From CAWDPQ01 sp049642465 (GTDB lineage: Bacteria > Acidobacteriota > Vicinamibacteria > Vicinamibacterales > 2-12-FULL-66-21): 16,621 nt of DNA. Position 1 is the stretch's first letter. Each line of letters begins with the position of its first letter. The DNA lies in the NCBI GenBank assembly GCA_049642465.1, contig JBAROV010000257.1, forward strand, positions 1 to 16,621, given 5' to 3'. The notes below the pieces were generated by a model, which was not told where the DNA came from, searched no databases, and saw only the letters and a list, made by a program, of their open reading frames with translations. This document shows, one piece after another, positions 9,739-15,942 of the stretch. The translations under genes were made by a program, and so were the position numbers.

Positions 9739-9931
9739 ACTCTACGCCTTCTTTATTTGACGTGGATATTGACCCGGTAGACCCCCTCCTATGCCGGCTG
9801 AACAGGGAAAGTACGTAATTTTTTCCGACTTCCGTCTGGACAATGCGCGCAGCAATTGCGTGCAGGCCTGCGCAATATCAGCAGGTTAAGGGCAGACGCC
9901 TGACTTGCTTTGCAGCAGCTTGAGTGTTCGT

Positions 9932-10384
9932 ATGCGTGCCGAGCGTATCTGCGGTGGACCGGCGCAAAACCTGTCAGGAGAGCTGGCTCCGATCGACGAG
10001 CTAGCGTCCGCACACGCCCGCACACTCCAACGCGCCGTCGCGCGCGAATTCGATCGCCAATCCCGTCGCATGGTTTTCGCATCTGCCGCGGAGGTCTGCG
10101 GTCTCGCCGCTGAACTGCTGCAGGAGTTCGCTGAAGATCTTCTGAACGACCTGTTAATCCTCGCGGAGCGCCACGCCTCTCCGGGAGCGGAATGGGTGAT
10201 GGCCCAGTTGACGAGCGCATTGGTCGATGCGGCCACCGCGCTCGAGGAAGCCGCGCCTGCCGGCGCGCGCCTGAGCATCGCCAACGTGCTGCAAATCACG
10301 CGCGTCGATTTCGAGTGGCGCTGTCGCGCTGCTCTCGGCCTGCCGTCTTCGACGATGTTGGAGGAGGCCGGAGGGCTACTTTAA
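9932..10384 (+). CDS. hypothetical helical protein, likely paralogue of the divergent neighbour
   Basis: A 150-aa protein (159 aa if the TTG at 9905 is used) of unknown function. It is helical throughout, with no signal peptide or membrane segment. Its central part (EVCGLAAELLQEFAEDLLNDLL) and end (DFEWRCRAALGL) parallel the protein encoded divergently at 9274-9738. Codon use, with mostly G or C in third positions, looks like real coding DNA. The start is uncertain: no good Shine-Dalgarno precedes either candidate. The 166-193 bp between the divergent starts would hold the promoters of both genes. A long structured repeat begins 72 bp after its stop codon. Confidence 0.6.
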   Translation: MRAERICGGPAQNLSGELAPIDELASAHARTLQRAVAREFDRQSRRMVFASAAEVCGLAAELLQEFAEDLLNDLLILAERHASPGAEWVMAQLTSALVDAATALEEAAPAGARLSIANVLQITRVDFEWRCRAALGLPSSTMLEEAGGLL

Positions 10385-10456
10385 AGGCGTGCCGGGCGAT
10401 CGCCGACAGAAGAAGGTCTGGTGTCGTGGCGAACTATCAGTCTGCGACTGCCGCGG

Positions 10457-10703
10457 CGGAGCCGTATCGGGGACGCGGCGCGATGCGGCCGAGGGCGCCC
10501 TGCGGCAGTCCGAAAAATGCGCCGGCGGCGTCTGAACCCGCGGAGACGCCGCATTCGTCACAGTTGATCGAATCACCCCGTTGCCCAACTGATTGTGCAC
10601 TGGCGAGCGAATCATCCGAGCCGGAGCGGCAATCGTGAGGTCATCGCCGAAGGCGCATTTTTCCGCCCGTGCGCCGCGGCGCCGCGGACCCGATGCGGCT
10701 CCG
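10457..10703 (+). repeat. long imperfect-palindrome element, copy 3
   Basis: Outer arms at 10457-10471 and 10689-10703 pair over 15 bp with a single G-T wobble. Inner arms GAAAAATGCGCC (10512-10523) and GGCGCATTTTTC (10652-10663) pair perfectly over 12 bp. Inside are a 9-bp hairpin (10525-10533 with 10544-10552, 10-nt loop) and a CAGTTG/CAACTG stem (10561-10566 with 10586-10591). On the minus strand the segment CGCACGGGCGGAAAAATG closely matches copy 2 (CGCACGCCGGAAAAATG), which places it in the same family. It fills most of the 351-bp gap 10385-10735; I see no gene there. Confidence 0.75.
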
Positions 10704-10735
10704 GCGCGTCACGCCTGACGAACGTCCGCCCATGA

Positions 10736-10990
10736 CTATTCCAGCGAACGCGGTTCTGGCCGATCAGTCGCGCGCCGCTCGAGCATGAATTTCACGCGCA
10801 CCGCCGCCGCATACTGTCGCCACACCGGCACGAGCTCAGTCAGATCGCGAAGCTGTTCGCGATAGCGCGGAGAGCCTGAGTTGAACTCGCCATCGAGCTT
10901 CAATCGATGGACGAGACTCTCGACGGCGCGAGCCATGTTTTCATAGTTCGCCAGGAGCTGAAGGACTTCTTCCCGCTCTTCGTCCGTCAA
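10736..10990 (-). CDS. small hypothetical protein
   Basis: An 84-aa acidic, helical, soluble protein, beginning MTDEEREEVLQLLANYENMA. Not recognised. The TTG start at 10990 is preceded by GAGG eight bases upstream, which supports it. Residues 3-30 form a likely amphipathic helix, and the C-terminus (ERRATDRPEPRSLE) is probably disordered. Its 3' end is 32 bp from structured element copy 3, and it diverges from the S4-domain gene. Moderate confidence that it is a real gene, because codon use resembles that of its neighbours. Confidence 0.5.
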   Translation of the reverse strand: MTDEEREEVLQLLANYENMARAVESLVHRLKLDGEFNSGSPRYREQLRDLTELVPVWRQYAAAVRVKFMLERRATDRPEPRSLE

Positions 10991-11050
10991 TCCGTGAGCC
11001 TCGCGGCGCTATTATAGGCGCCTGCGGCCCGAGCGAGGCGCTGGAGGGAA

Positions 11051-11105
11051 GCGGCGCGGAGCGCCGCCGCCGAGCGAGAGCGCGCGGGGGTGGGGCCCCG
11101 CGCGC
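11051..11105. repeat. two GC-rich hairpins upstream of the S4-domain gene
   Basis: GCGGCGC-gga-GCGCCGC (11051-11067) is followed by a perfect 10-bp stem, GCGCGCGGGG (11080-11089) with CCCCGCGCGC (11096-11105) and a 6-nt loop. The second stem ends eight bases before the ATG of the S4 gene and would cover any ribosome-binding region. This could be a dispersed repeat or a translational control structure. Confidence 0.6.
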
Positions 11106-11113
11106 ATTGAGAA

Positions 11114-11548
11114 ATGACGACGCGTCGCACAAATGCCCCCGAAGCCAACAGCAGCTCGTTGATTGAAACCCTGCGCCTGGACGTCTGGCTCGATGTCGCG
11201 TGTCTGTTCCGCACACGGTCGGAGGCGCAGAAGGCGTGCAAAGGCGGAAAGGTCGATGTAAACGGCGAGCGTGCCCGGCCGCATCGCCTCGTTCGCGCCG
11301 GCGACACGATCGTCATCGGCCGGCCGTCGCATCGAAAGCAGCACGTCATCGTTCGCGGACTCGCGGAACGGCACGTGCCGAAAGCAGAAGCCAGAAAGCT
11401 GTACGAGGATGTGACGCCGCCGCCGAGTCCCGAAGAGCGAGAACTACTGGAACTCGAGCGCCTCGCGCGCCCTTACCGTCGTCCGAGCGCGGGCACGCCC
11501 GATCGACGCGAGCGGCGGGAGTTGAGGCGGATGAAAGAGGGCCAGTGA
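11114..11548 (+). CDS. S4-domain RNA-binding protein, Hsp15 (HslR) family
   Basis: A 144-aa protein. The S4 domain at about 20-68 shows the Hsp15 pattern: RLDVWLDVACLFRTRSEAQK, then GGKVDVNGERARPHRLVRAGD. The family recycles 50S subunits carrying stalled nascent chains after heat shock; here that role is by family only. The C-terminal third is strongly charged (RRERRELRRM), typical of RNA contact. The usual Lys of RLDKWL is Val here, and the N-terminus has about 19 extra residues, so the real start could be internal. No Shine-Dalgarno is visible; instead a perfect GC hairpin ends eight bases before the ATG. Structured repeats follow immediately downstream. Confidence 0.8.
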   Translation: MTTRRTNAPEANSSSLIETLRLDVWLDVACLFRTRSEAQKACKGGKVDVNGERARPHRLVRAGDTIVIGRPSHRKQHVIVRGLAERHVPKAEARKLYEDVTPPPSPEERELLELERLARPYRRPSAGTPDRRERRELRRMKEGQ

Positions 11549-11572
11549 CACAGAGATCGGTTTCGGCGCGGA

Positions 11573-11865
11573 CGCGCAGCGTCGGCCCTGGCCGGCTGCG
11601 TCCCGCTTCCGCAGGGCGGGAAAACGGTCTCAGCTCATACTCTCGCTTCGCTTGCTGACGCGGCGAGTACGGGTGCGTGTGGACGACATATGCCAGGCGC
11701 ACTGATGCGCCGGTGGTTGCTTGAGGTCTACGCGGATCACACGTGGGGAACTCGCCGCGAGGAATCGCTTCGCCCGTTTTCCGGCTTCGCCGCCCTGAGC
11801 CAAAGGCGGCTGCGCAGCGGGCGCCTGCTCCAAGGGCCGCTGCCGGCCAGCGCCGTCGCTGCGCG
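11573..11865 (-). repeat. long imperfect-palindrome element, copy 4
   Basis: The outer arms (11573-11600 and 11838-11865) are complementary at 25 of 28 positions. Inside, CAGGGCGG (11612-11619) pairs with 11790-11797, GAAAACGG (11620-11627) with 11774-11781, CGCGGCGAGT (11659-11668) with 11750-11759, CGTGTG (11676-11681) with 11738-11743, and an apical GGCGCA-ctga-TGCGCC at 11696-11711. The plus-strand segment CTTCCGCAGGGCGGGAAAAC resembles copy 1 on the minus strand (CTCCGCAGGCCGGAAAAATG). The extra bases between the two inner stems lie on the same side as in the other copies. It starts 24 bp after the S4-gene stop. No gene is seen in 11549-12155 apart from copies 4 and 1. Confidence 0.75.
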
Positions 11866-11895
11866 GGTGTGGCGATGAACAGTGAGGCGGCATTC

Positions 11896-12109
11896 GCACC
11901 CGCTCCGAGCCGGCTCGTTTAGTTCGCGCAGGAAACGATTGCGCGCAGGCCGTTATCGCTCTGAAAAAATGACGCGCAGGCCTACGACAGCGCGCGCGAG
12001 CCTTAATGGTCGCGCGCGGCGTTCGGACGACGATAAGCCGGAGCGTCATTTTTCCGGCCTGCGGAGCAGTTTCCGGAGCGAACAAACGAGCCGGCTCCGC
12101 AACGGGTGC
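11896..12109 (+). repeat. long imperfect-palindrome element, copy 1
   Basis: Nested arms pair from outside in: GCACCCG (11896-11902) with 12103-12109; 14 bp at 11907-11920 with 12084-12097; GTTCGC (11922-11927) with 12078-12083; GGAAAC (11931-11936) with 12069-12074; CGCAGGCC (11944-11951) with 12056-12063; AAAAATGACGC (11965-11975) with 12043-12053; and a central 9-bp hairpin 11991-11999 with 12010-12018 (10-nt loop). The core 11922-12083 is a homologue of copy 2 on the opposite strand. It lies 46 bp beyond the 3' end of the ParB-like gene and only 30 bp from copy 4. Confidence 0.85.
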
Positions 12110-12155
12110 ATCGCACCCGCCCATCCAGGTCGTCGTTGGAATCCGTCGAACTGGC

Positions 12156-13319
12156 TCAGTTATCCAGCGGCTTCGGGATGACGAACGTCGCGGTCAATCC
12201 GCCGCCTTCCGTTGCCCGCGCGTGCACGCGGCCGCCGTGCAACCGCGCAACGTGGGCCACGCCCGCAAGGACGAGCGCACCGGAAGGGCCGGCTGGGTGC
12301 TGCGAGTAATCGGCGTCGAAGAAGCGATCGACCGCTGCGGGCGTGATCTCGCAATCGTCCTGCGCCACCGACACGATGAGCGCAGGGCGGACGGAGGTGC
12401 CGCTGGCTTCGATACGCAACGTGGATCCGGATGAGGACAGCGCGAGCAGAGACTGCACGAGTCCGGTGAGCGCGCGACCGAGCAACGTCGCGTCAGCATG
12501 CAGCTGATATCCGCTCAGCGTGGACGAGACGTCGAGTGTGACTCCCTGGAGCCGCGCTTCAGCGCCGATAGCGTCGAGCACCGTGTCGAGGACGCTGGCC
12601 GCTTCGACTGATTCTTTCGCCGGCGTAATTTTCGACGACAGCCACTCGACCGCGGCCGCAGTGCTGCGCGCGCGTTCCATTTCGACCTTCATCAGATCCG
12701 TGAGGATGTTCCAGCGCAGTGGATCGTAGCCGGCGACATCGAGCGCGGGCATGACCGCGGAGACGAACGCCAGCCGCGCCGTCACTTCGCGCAATCCGGC
12801 GGCTGGTTGTACCCGTCGTGACTCATCGGACGCCTTGGACATGGCAGGCTCCGGCGAAACCGGTGGCGGCGTTGCGCGCCGGGCTGCCGCTTCACGCAAC
12901 GCGTCCACGCTGTGGGTGCCAGACTCGTAGACGACCGAAGGGACCGTGCGGAGCCCAAGCTGCACGGCGGCGCGGTATCGATTGCTCCCGGCGATGATGC
13001 GAAAGCGATTGCCCTCGGGCACGAGGAGCAGTGGCTGGAGAATCCCCACGTCCTTGATCGAACGCTGAAGCTCTGCGACATCCACGGTCTCTTCGACCTC
13101 TGGGGCATCGATGTCGCTCAGAGGGATCTCGCGCACCGTTCGTAATGGTGCGTCCCCCATCAACTGCTCGACGTAATGCCGCTCACGACGCATCTTGAAC
13201 GCCGCAGGAAGCCCCTCCCGGGGCGGACGCTCGGTTGCTTCGGTTGACGCGATGTTCGCCGGGCGATCGAGCGGATGAGCGGGAACGTTGAGATTGGTTT
13301 CAGCCGATTCGAGGTGCAC
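12156..13319 (-). CDS. ParB/Srx-like domain fused to a degenerate histidine-kinase-type ATPase
   Basis: A 387-aa cytosolic protein with two parts. Residues 60-132 form a ParB-N/sulfiredoxin-like fold: REIPLSDID, ELQRSIKDVGILQPLLLV and the box GSNRYRA at 111-117 (usually GERRxRA). The later ENxQR motif of ParB CTPases and any helix-turn-helix are not seen. After a Pro-rich linker, residues 195-235 are helical like a dimerisation domain, but no phospho-acceptor His motif is present. Residues 240-383 resemble a GHKL ATPase, with HGGRVHARATEGGGLTATFVIP at the end. The expected N-box Asn and the DxGxG box are replaced (ALTGLVQSL, AQDDCEI), so ATP binding is doubtful. The start is GTG 13319, with AGGAGAA eight bases upstream. 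It diverges from rpsT. Function unknown; a chromosome-linked regulator or scaffold is inference. Confidence 0.75.
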   Translation of the reverse strand: MHLESAETNLNVPAHPLDRPANIASTEATERPPREGLPAAFKMRRERHYVEQLMGDAPLRTVREIPLSDIDAPEVEETVDVAELQRSIKDVGILQPLLLVPEGNRFRIIAGSNRYRAAVQLGLRTVPSVVYESGTHSVDALREAAARRATPPPVSPEPAMSKASDESRRVQPAAGLREVTARLAFVSAVMPALDVAGYDPLRWNILTDLMKVEMERARSTAAAVEWLSSKITPAKESVEAASVLDTVLDAIGAEARLQGVTLDVSSTLSGYQLHADATLLGRALTGLVQSLLALSSSGSTLRIEASGTSVRPALIVSVAQDDCEITPAAVDRFFDADYSQHPAGPSGALVLAGVAHVARLHGGRVHARATEGGGLTATFVIPKPLDN

Positions 13320-13391
13320 GCAGTGAGTTCTCCTGTAGCAGAGGTCCTCATCTTATCGCACGTGTGCGGGTGTGCGATCGACCTATTGTGG

Positions 13392-13397
13392 TAAAAT
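13392..13397 (+). promoter_or_regulatory. candidate -10 element of rpsT
   Basis: TAAAAT lies about 77 bp before the rpsT start, in the gap between the divergent ParB-like gene and rpsT. The -35 region is weak, so this is a suggestion only. Confidence 0.3.
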
Positions 13398-13422
13398 CAC
13401 GAGTTTGATGGAGCCCGTTTCC

Positions 13423-13457
13423 AGCTGGAAGCTGGAAGCCGGCAGCCGGAAGCTGTC
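13423..13457 (+). repeat. heptanucleotide tandem repeat in the rpsT leader
   Basis: Five consecutive 7-base units read AGCTGGA, AGCTGGA, AGCCGGC, AGCCGGA and AGCTGTC. The array ends 16 bp before the TTG start of rpsT and should lie in its 5' untranslated region. Confidence 0.8.
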
Positions 13458-13460
13458 TTC

Positions 13461-13467
13461 GAAAGGA
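13461..13467 (+). promoter_or_regulatory. ribosome binding site of rpsT
   Basis: GAAAGGA lies six bases before TTG 13474 and decides this start against the longer open frame upstream, which reads through the tandem repeat. Confidence 0.7.
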
Positions 13468-13473
13468 CTAGAA

Positions 13474-13746
13474 TTGGCGAGCCACGAATCGGCACTCAAA
13501 GCGCATCGGCAGAATGTCAAACGGCGCGAACACAACCGTCAGCTTCGTACCCGACTTCGCAGCGCGCTGCGCGACATCCGCACCGCGATTGACGCCGACG
13601 ATCCCGCGAAAGCAAAGGATGCGCTGCGGGAGACGATCTCGCTCGTTGACAAGATGGCTGGCAAAGGTGTGATTCACCGCAACACCGCCGCCCGCTACAA
13701 ATCCAGGCTCGCCAGTCGAGTCTCCCGCAAGTCAGCAGCGGCATAA
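13474..13746 (+). CDS. rpsT: 30S ribosomal protein S20
   Basis: A 90-aa primary-binding ribosomal protein that contacts 16S rRNA at the base of the 30S body. The family pattern is clear: ESALKAHRQNVKRREHNRQL near the start, then three helices including AKDALRETISLVDKMAGKGVIHRNTAARYKSRLA. The length matches the usual 85-90 residues. Translation starts at TTG, a rare-type start also used by Escherichia coli S20 (UUG), where it takes part in autoregulation; a similar control here is inference. The leader carries a 7-base tandem repeat. In related genomes rpsT often sits beside holA; here a PEP-CTERM gene separates them. Confidence 0.95.
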   Translation: MASHESALKAHRQNVKRREHNRQLRTRLRSALRDIRTAIDADDPAKAKDALRETISLVDKMAGKGVIHRNTAARYKSRLASRVSRKSAAA

Positions 13747-13785
13747 CGCGGGCGACTGTCTCCCCGCCTCAGACAAAAGCCCGGC

Positions 13786-13808
13786 GCGACGCAGACTTCT
13801 GGCGTCGC
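13786..13808 (+). terminator. hairpin downstream of rpsT, possible terminator
   Basis: GCGACGC (13786-13792) pairs perfectly with GCGTCGC (13802-13808) around a 9-nt loop, 40 bp after the rpsT stop. No U-run follows directly, so termination by it is uncertain. Confidence 0.35.
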
Positions 13809-13914
13809 TCGATTCAATTCCACTCGCTTTTTCGCCAAATCTCGAATGGCTCGGCTATTGCTTCATGAGCCATCCGTTGGGCGTGATCTACGTGTCTGCC
13901 CACACGGAGTCCAG

Positions 13915-14688
13915 ATGCTGAATCGTCGTGCGGCGTCCCTGCTGAAACCATCCCGTCTCCTGCTCGTCCTGGGAGCGTTCAGCATCGTATTCTCGAGCCC
14001 GGCTCAAGTCGCAGCGGGTCCCATCACCCTGTCGGTGACGACCCCCGACTTCTTGATCCCGCTCGCTGGCCAGACTGGCAGTCTGACCGTCTATTCCGAC
14101 GGCAGCAGTCCGACCGTCACGGGATTCAATTCCCTGGGGACCCAGACGTTCACGCTCGCAGCCGGCGCCACGAGCACGGGCACCCTCACGCTGAACCTCT
14201 GGTTCTCTGGTTTCCCGCTTGGCGATCCGAACTACGAGGTCACCGACGCGTTTCTGCGCTTCACCCTGGACGACTTCGATCTCATCACCGATCAAGTCAC
14301 CCGGTATGTCACGTTGAAGGAGTATGCGGTCATCAAGTCGATAAACGGTGATCCGCTGTATTCCCCGATCAACCTCGCGAACTACTTGCCAGCCGGAACT
14401 ACGAGCACAGACGACAAGTTGATCACCCTCAACCCGATCGATCTGATGCCGCCTTTGACCGCGGCCGATTTTACGAATCCGTTCATCATTTCCCTGAAAC
14501 TGACCGCCGTCGCCAAGAACACCGGCTCGACCTCCGTCACGCTCATGAACACTCCGGAAGCCGTCGTGACCAGCGCGAACCTCACGGTGAGTGTCGCTCC
14601 CGTGCCCGAGCCTTCCACTCTTCTCCTGCTCGGAAGCGCGTGCTTGGTTAGCGGCTGGAAGCGTTCTCGGCGACTAGCGACGGCATAG
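13915..14688 (+). CDS. PEP-CTERM sorting-domain secreted protein
   Basis: A 257-aa exported protein. A signal peptide spans residues 1 to about 35 (hydrophobic LLLVLGAFSIVFSS, cut near VAAG). The body is beta-strand-rich, full of Thr/Ser, and without a recognised enzyme motif. The C-terminus has the PEP-CTERM signal: VPEPSTLLLL, a short hydrophobic helix, then the basic end WKRSRR, normally cleaved by an exosortase before the protein is placed on the surface or in the matrix. The ATG at 13915 has GGAG five bases upstream; the ATG at 13846 would add 23 residues ahead of the signal peptide and is rejected. Its 3' end overlaps the convergent holA by 15 bp. The exosortase gene is not in this window; exact function unknown. 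Confidence 0.85.
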   Translation: MLNRRAASLLKPSRLLLVLGAFSIVFSSPAQVAAGPITLSVTTPDFLIPLAGQTGSLTVYSDGSSPTVTGFNSLGTQTFTLAAGATSTGTLTLNLWFSGFPLGDPNYEVTDAFLRFTLDDFDLITDQVTRYVTLKEYAVIKSINGDPLYSPINLANYLPAGTTSTDDKLITLNPIDLMPPLTAADFTNPFIISLKLTAVAKNTGSTSVTLMNTPEAVVTSANLTVSVAPVPEPSTLLLLGSACLVSGWKRSRRLATA

Positions 14689-15666
14689 CTCGACGACCAG
14701 CCGCTCGAGCAGCACCCGCGGATCGCCTCCCGAACTCTTCAGATCGAGATCCGTCCGGAACAAGGCCTCAACCGCGGCAGGAACCCGCCGCGGATCTGTC
14801 GCCGACAGCTTTTCCCGTACGAACCACCCGAGCTGGCCAAGAATCTTGTAGGGCACTCCGCCGGAATCCATCGACAGCGCGATCTGTTTCAGGGCTTCGG
14901 CGGAATCGCCCCGCTGAATTGCCGTCGTCACCGCCCAGTCGTCCTGCGCGGTCTCGCCGCTCACCACCTGCTGCACGTCGTCGAGCGTAATGCGGGAGTT
15001 CCCGACGGTGTAGAGCAGCAGACGCTCGATGTCGCCTCGAAGCCGAGCGATGTCCGTTCCCGCCCGAGCGGCAATTAGCCGTACCGCCGGCGGATCGATG
15101 TGCTGGCCCGTTTGGGCGACCGCCTGACGCACGAGCATCTCGGCCTGGCGTGCCGCCTGACGCCAGTCGCCGCCGTCGCGCGCCCCCTTCAGTCCCCAGC
15201 ACTCGACAATCGTCGCCTGCTTCTGCAACGTCTTGTAGAGGCGGCGGGTCCGATCGACGTCAGAGGCGACGAGCACCAGCGTGGTTTCCGACACCGGCGC
15301 CTTCGCGTAGGCATCAAGGACGTCGGTGTTGGCGGGGGGCTCCTCCCCTGCCGCAAATAACTCTTCCTCTCCGCCGCGGCGTTTCGGTTTGAGAATTCGC
15401 TCCGCGCGCAAAACAATGACGACCCGTCGATCCGACATCATCGGGAGAACGCGTGCCGATTCGACGATGGAAGCGGGGGTCACGCCTTTCTCGCCGGCGT
15501 AGATCCGCTCGACGTTGAACGCACGCAGCTCGTCTTCGACAACGCCCGAGATGTCCGCTGCCAGCCGCATCACCTCCGCATCATCGTCACCGACGATCAG
15601 ATAGATCGGGTCAGTTTTGCGTTGGGCGATTTGCTTGCGAACGGCAGATGTTGTAGAGCCTGGCAT
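14674..15666 (-). CDS. holA: DNA polymerase III delta subunit (clamp loader)
   Basis: A 330-aa delta subunit of the clamp-loader complex; it opens the beta sliding clamp so that it can be placed on DNA. The family pattern is clear: YLIVGDDDAEV at 22-32, where AAA+ enzymes have a P-loop that delta lacks; AFNVERIYAG; ESARVLPMMSDRRVVIVL; LVLVASDVDRTRRLYKTLQK; and the helical C-terminal part AAGTDIARLRGDIERLLLYT and ILGQLGWFVREKL. The ATG at 15666 has no strong Shine-Dalgarno (CAGGA about 15 bases upstream). It belongs with leuS and lptE on the same strand, but 276 bp, almost all of it structured element copy 2, separate it from lptE. Its 3' end overlaps the PEP-CTERM gene by 15 bp. Confidence 0.92.
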   Translation of the reverse strand: MPGSTTSAVRKQIAQRKTDPIYLIVGDDDAEVMRLAADISGVVEDELRAFNVERIYAGEKGVTPASIVESARVLPMMSDRRVVIVLRAERILKPKRRGGEEELFAAGEEPPANTDVLDAYAKAPVSETTLVLVASDVDRTRRLYKTLQKQATIVECWGLKGARDGGDWRQAARQAEMLVRQAVAQTGQHIDPPAVRLIAARAGTDIARLRGDIERLLLYTVGNSRITLDDVQQVVSGETAQDDWAVTTAIQRGDSAEALKQIALSMDSGGVPYKILGQLGWFVREKLSATDPRRVPAAVEALFRTDLDLKSSGGDPRVLLERLVVELCRR

Positions 15667-15708
15667 CAGTCGAACATATCCTGGAACGACAAAACGGGCC
15701 GCGATTCG

Positions 15709-15940
15709 GGATTATTCATGAGCGCGACAAGGCGATTCGGGCCGTTCGCTTCGGAAACTGCTCCGCACGCCGGAAAAATGGCGCTCCGGCTTAACGTCGC
15801 CCGAACGCCGCGCGCGACCATTAAGGCTCGCGCGCGCTGTCGCAGGCCTGCGCACCATTTTTCGAGAGTCGTAACGGCGTGCTCGCAATCGTTTCCTCCG
15901 CGAACGGCCCTTCATCGCCGGCAGAGCTCATGAATAATCC
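15709..15940 (-). repeat. long imperfect-palindrome element, copy 2
   Basis: Arms pair from outside in: 15 bp (15709-15723 with 15926-15940), GGCGAT (15731-15736 with 15914-15919), 11 bp (15739-15749 with 15900-15910), GGAAAC (15753-15758 with 15891-15896), GCACGCCG (15765-15772 with 15875-15882), AAAAATGGCGC (15774-15784 with 15852-15862, one mismatch that becomes a G-U wobble on the minus strand), and the central 9-bp hairpin 15809-15817 with 15828-15836. The segment 15744-15905 is about 165 bp of clear homology to copy 1 in inverse orientation. It lies two bases past the lptE stop codon. Confidence 0.88.
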
Positions 15941-15942
15941 GG

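Noticed and set aside
9815..9885. Possible fifth, decayed element with AATTTTTTCCG and GCAGGCCTGCG
   Set aside because: It has short matches to the family core, but I could not find matching arms on both sides; chance or an operator in the divergent promoter region is as likely.
11630..12124. A 164-aa minus-strand frame between the S4 and ParB-like genes
   Set aside because: It runs through two palindromic elements, has a low-complexity Arg/Pro/Ala composition, no ribosome binding site, and no recognisable domain.
13800..13840. tRNA-like TTCAATTCC...CGCCA stretch after rpsT
   Set aside because: No matching acceptor, D-arm or anticodon arm is found upstream; no complete tRNA fold.
15622..15933. 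Open frames on both strands of elements 1 and 2 giving similar peptides (for example ETAPHAGKMALRL)
   Set aside because: The similarity follows from DNA homology of the palindromic elements. Many amino-acid-changing differences, open frames on both strands, and pairing constraints argue against coding. Such peptides could be mis-annotated as conserved hypothetical proteins.
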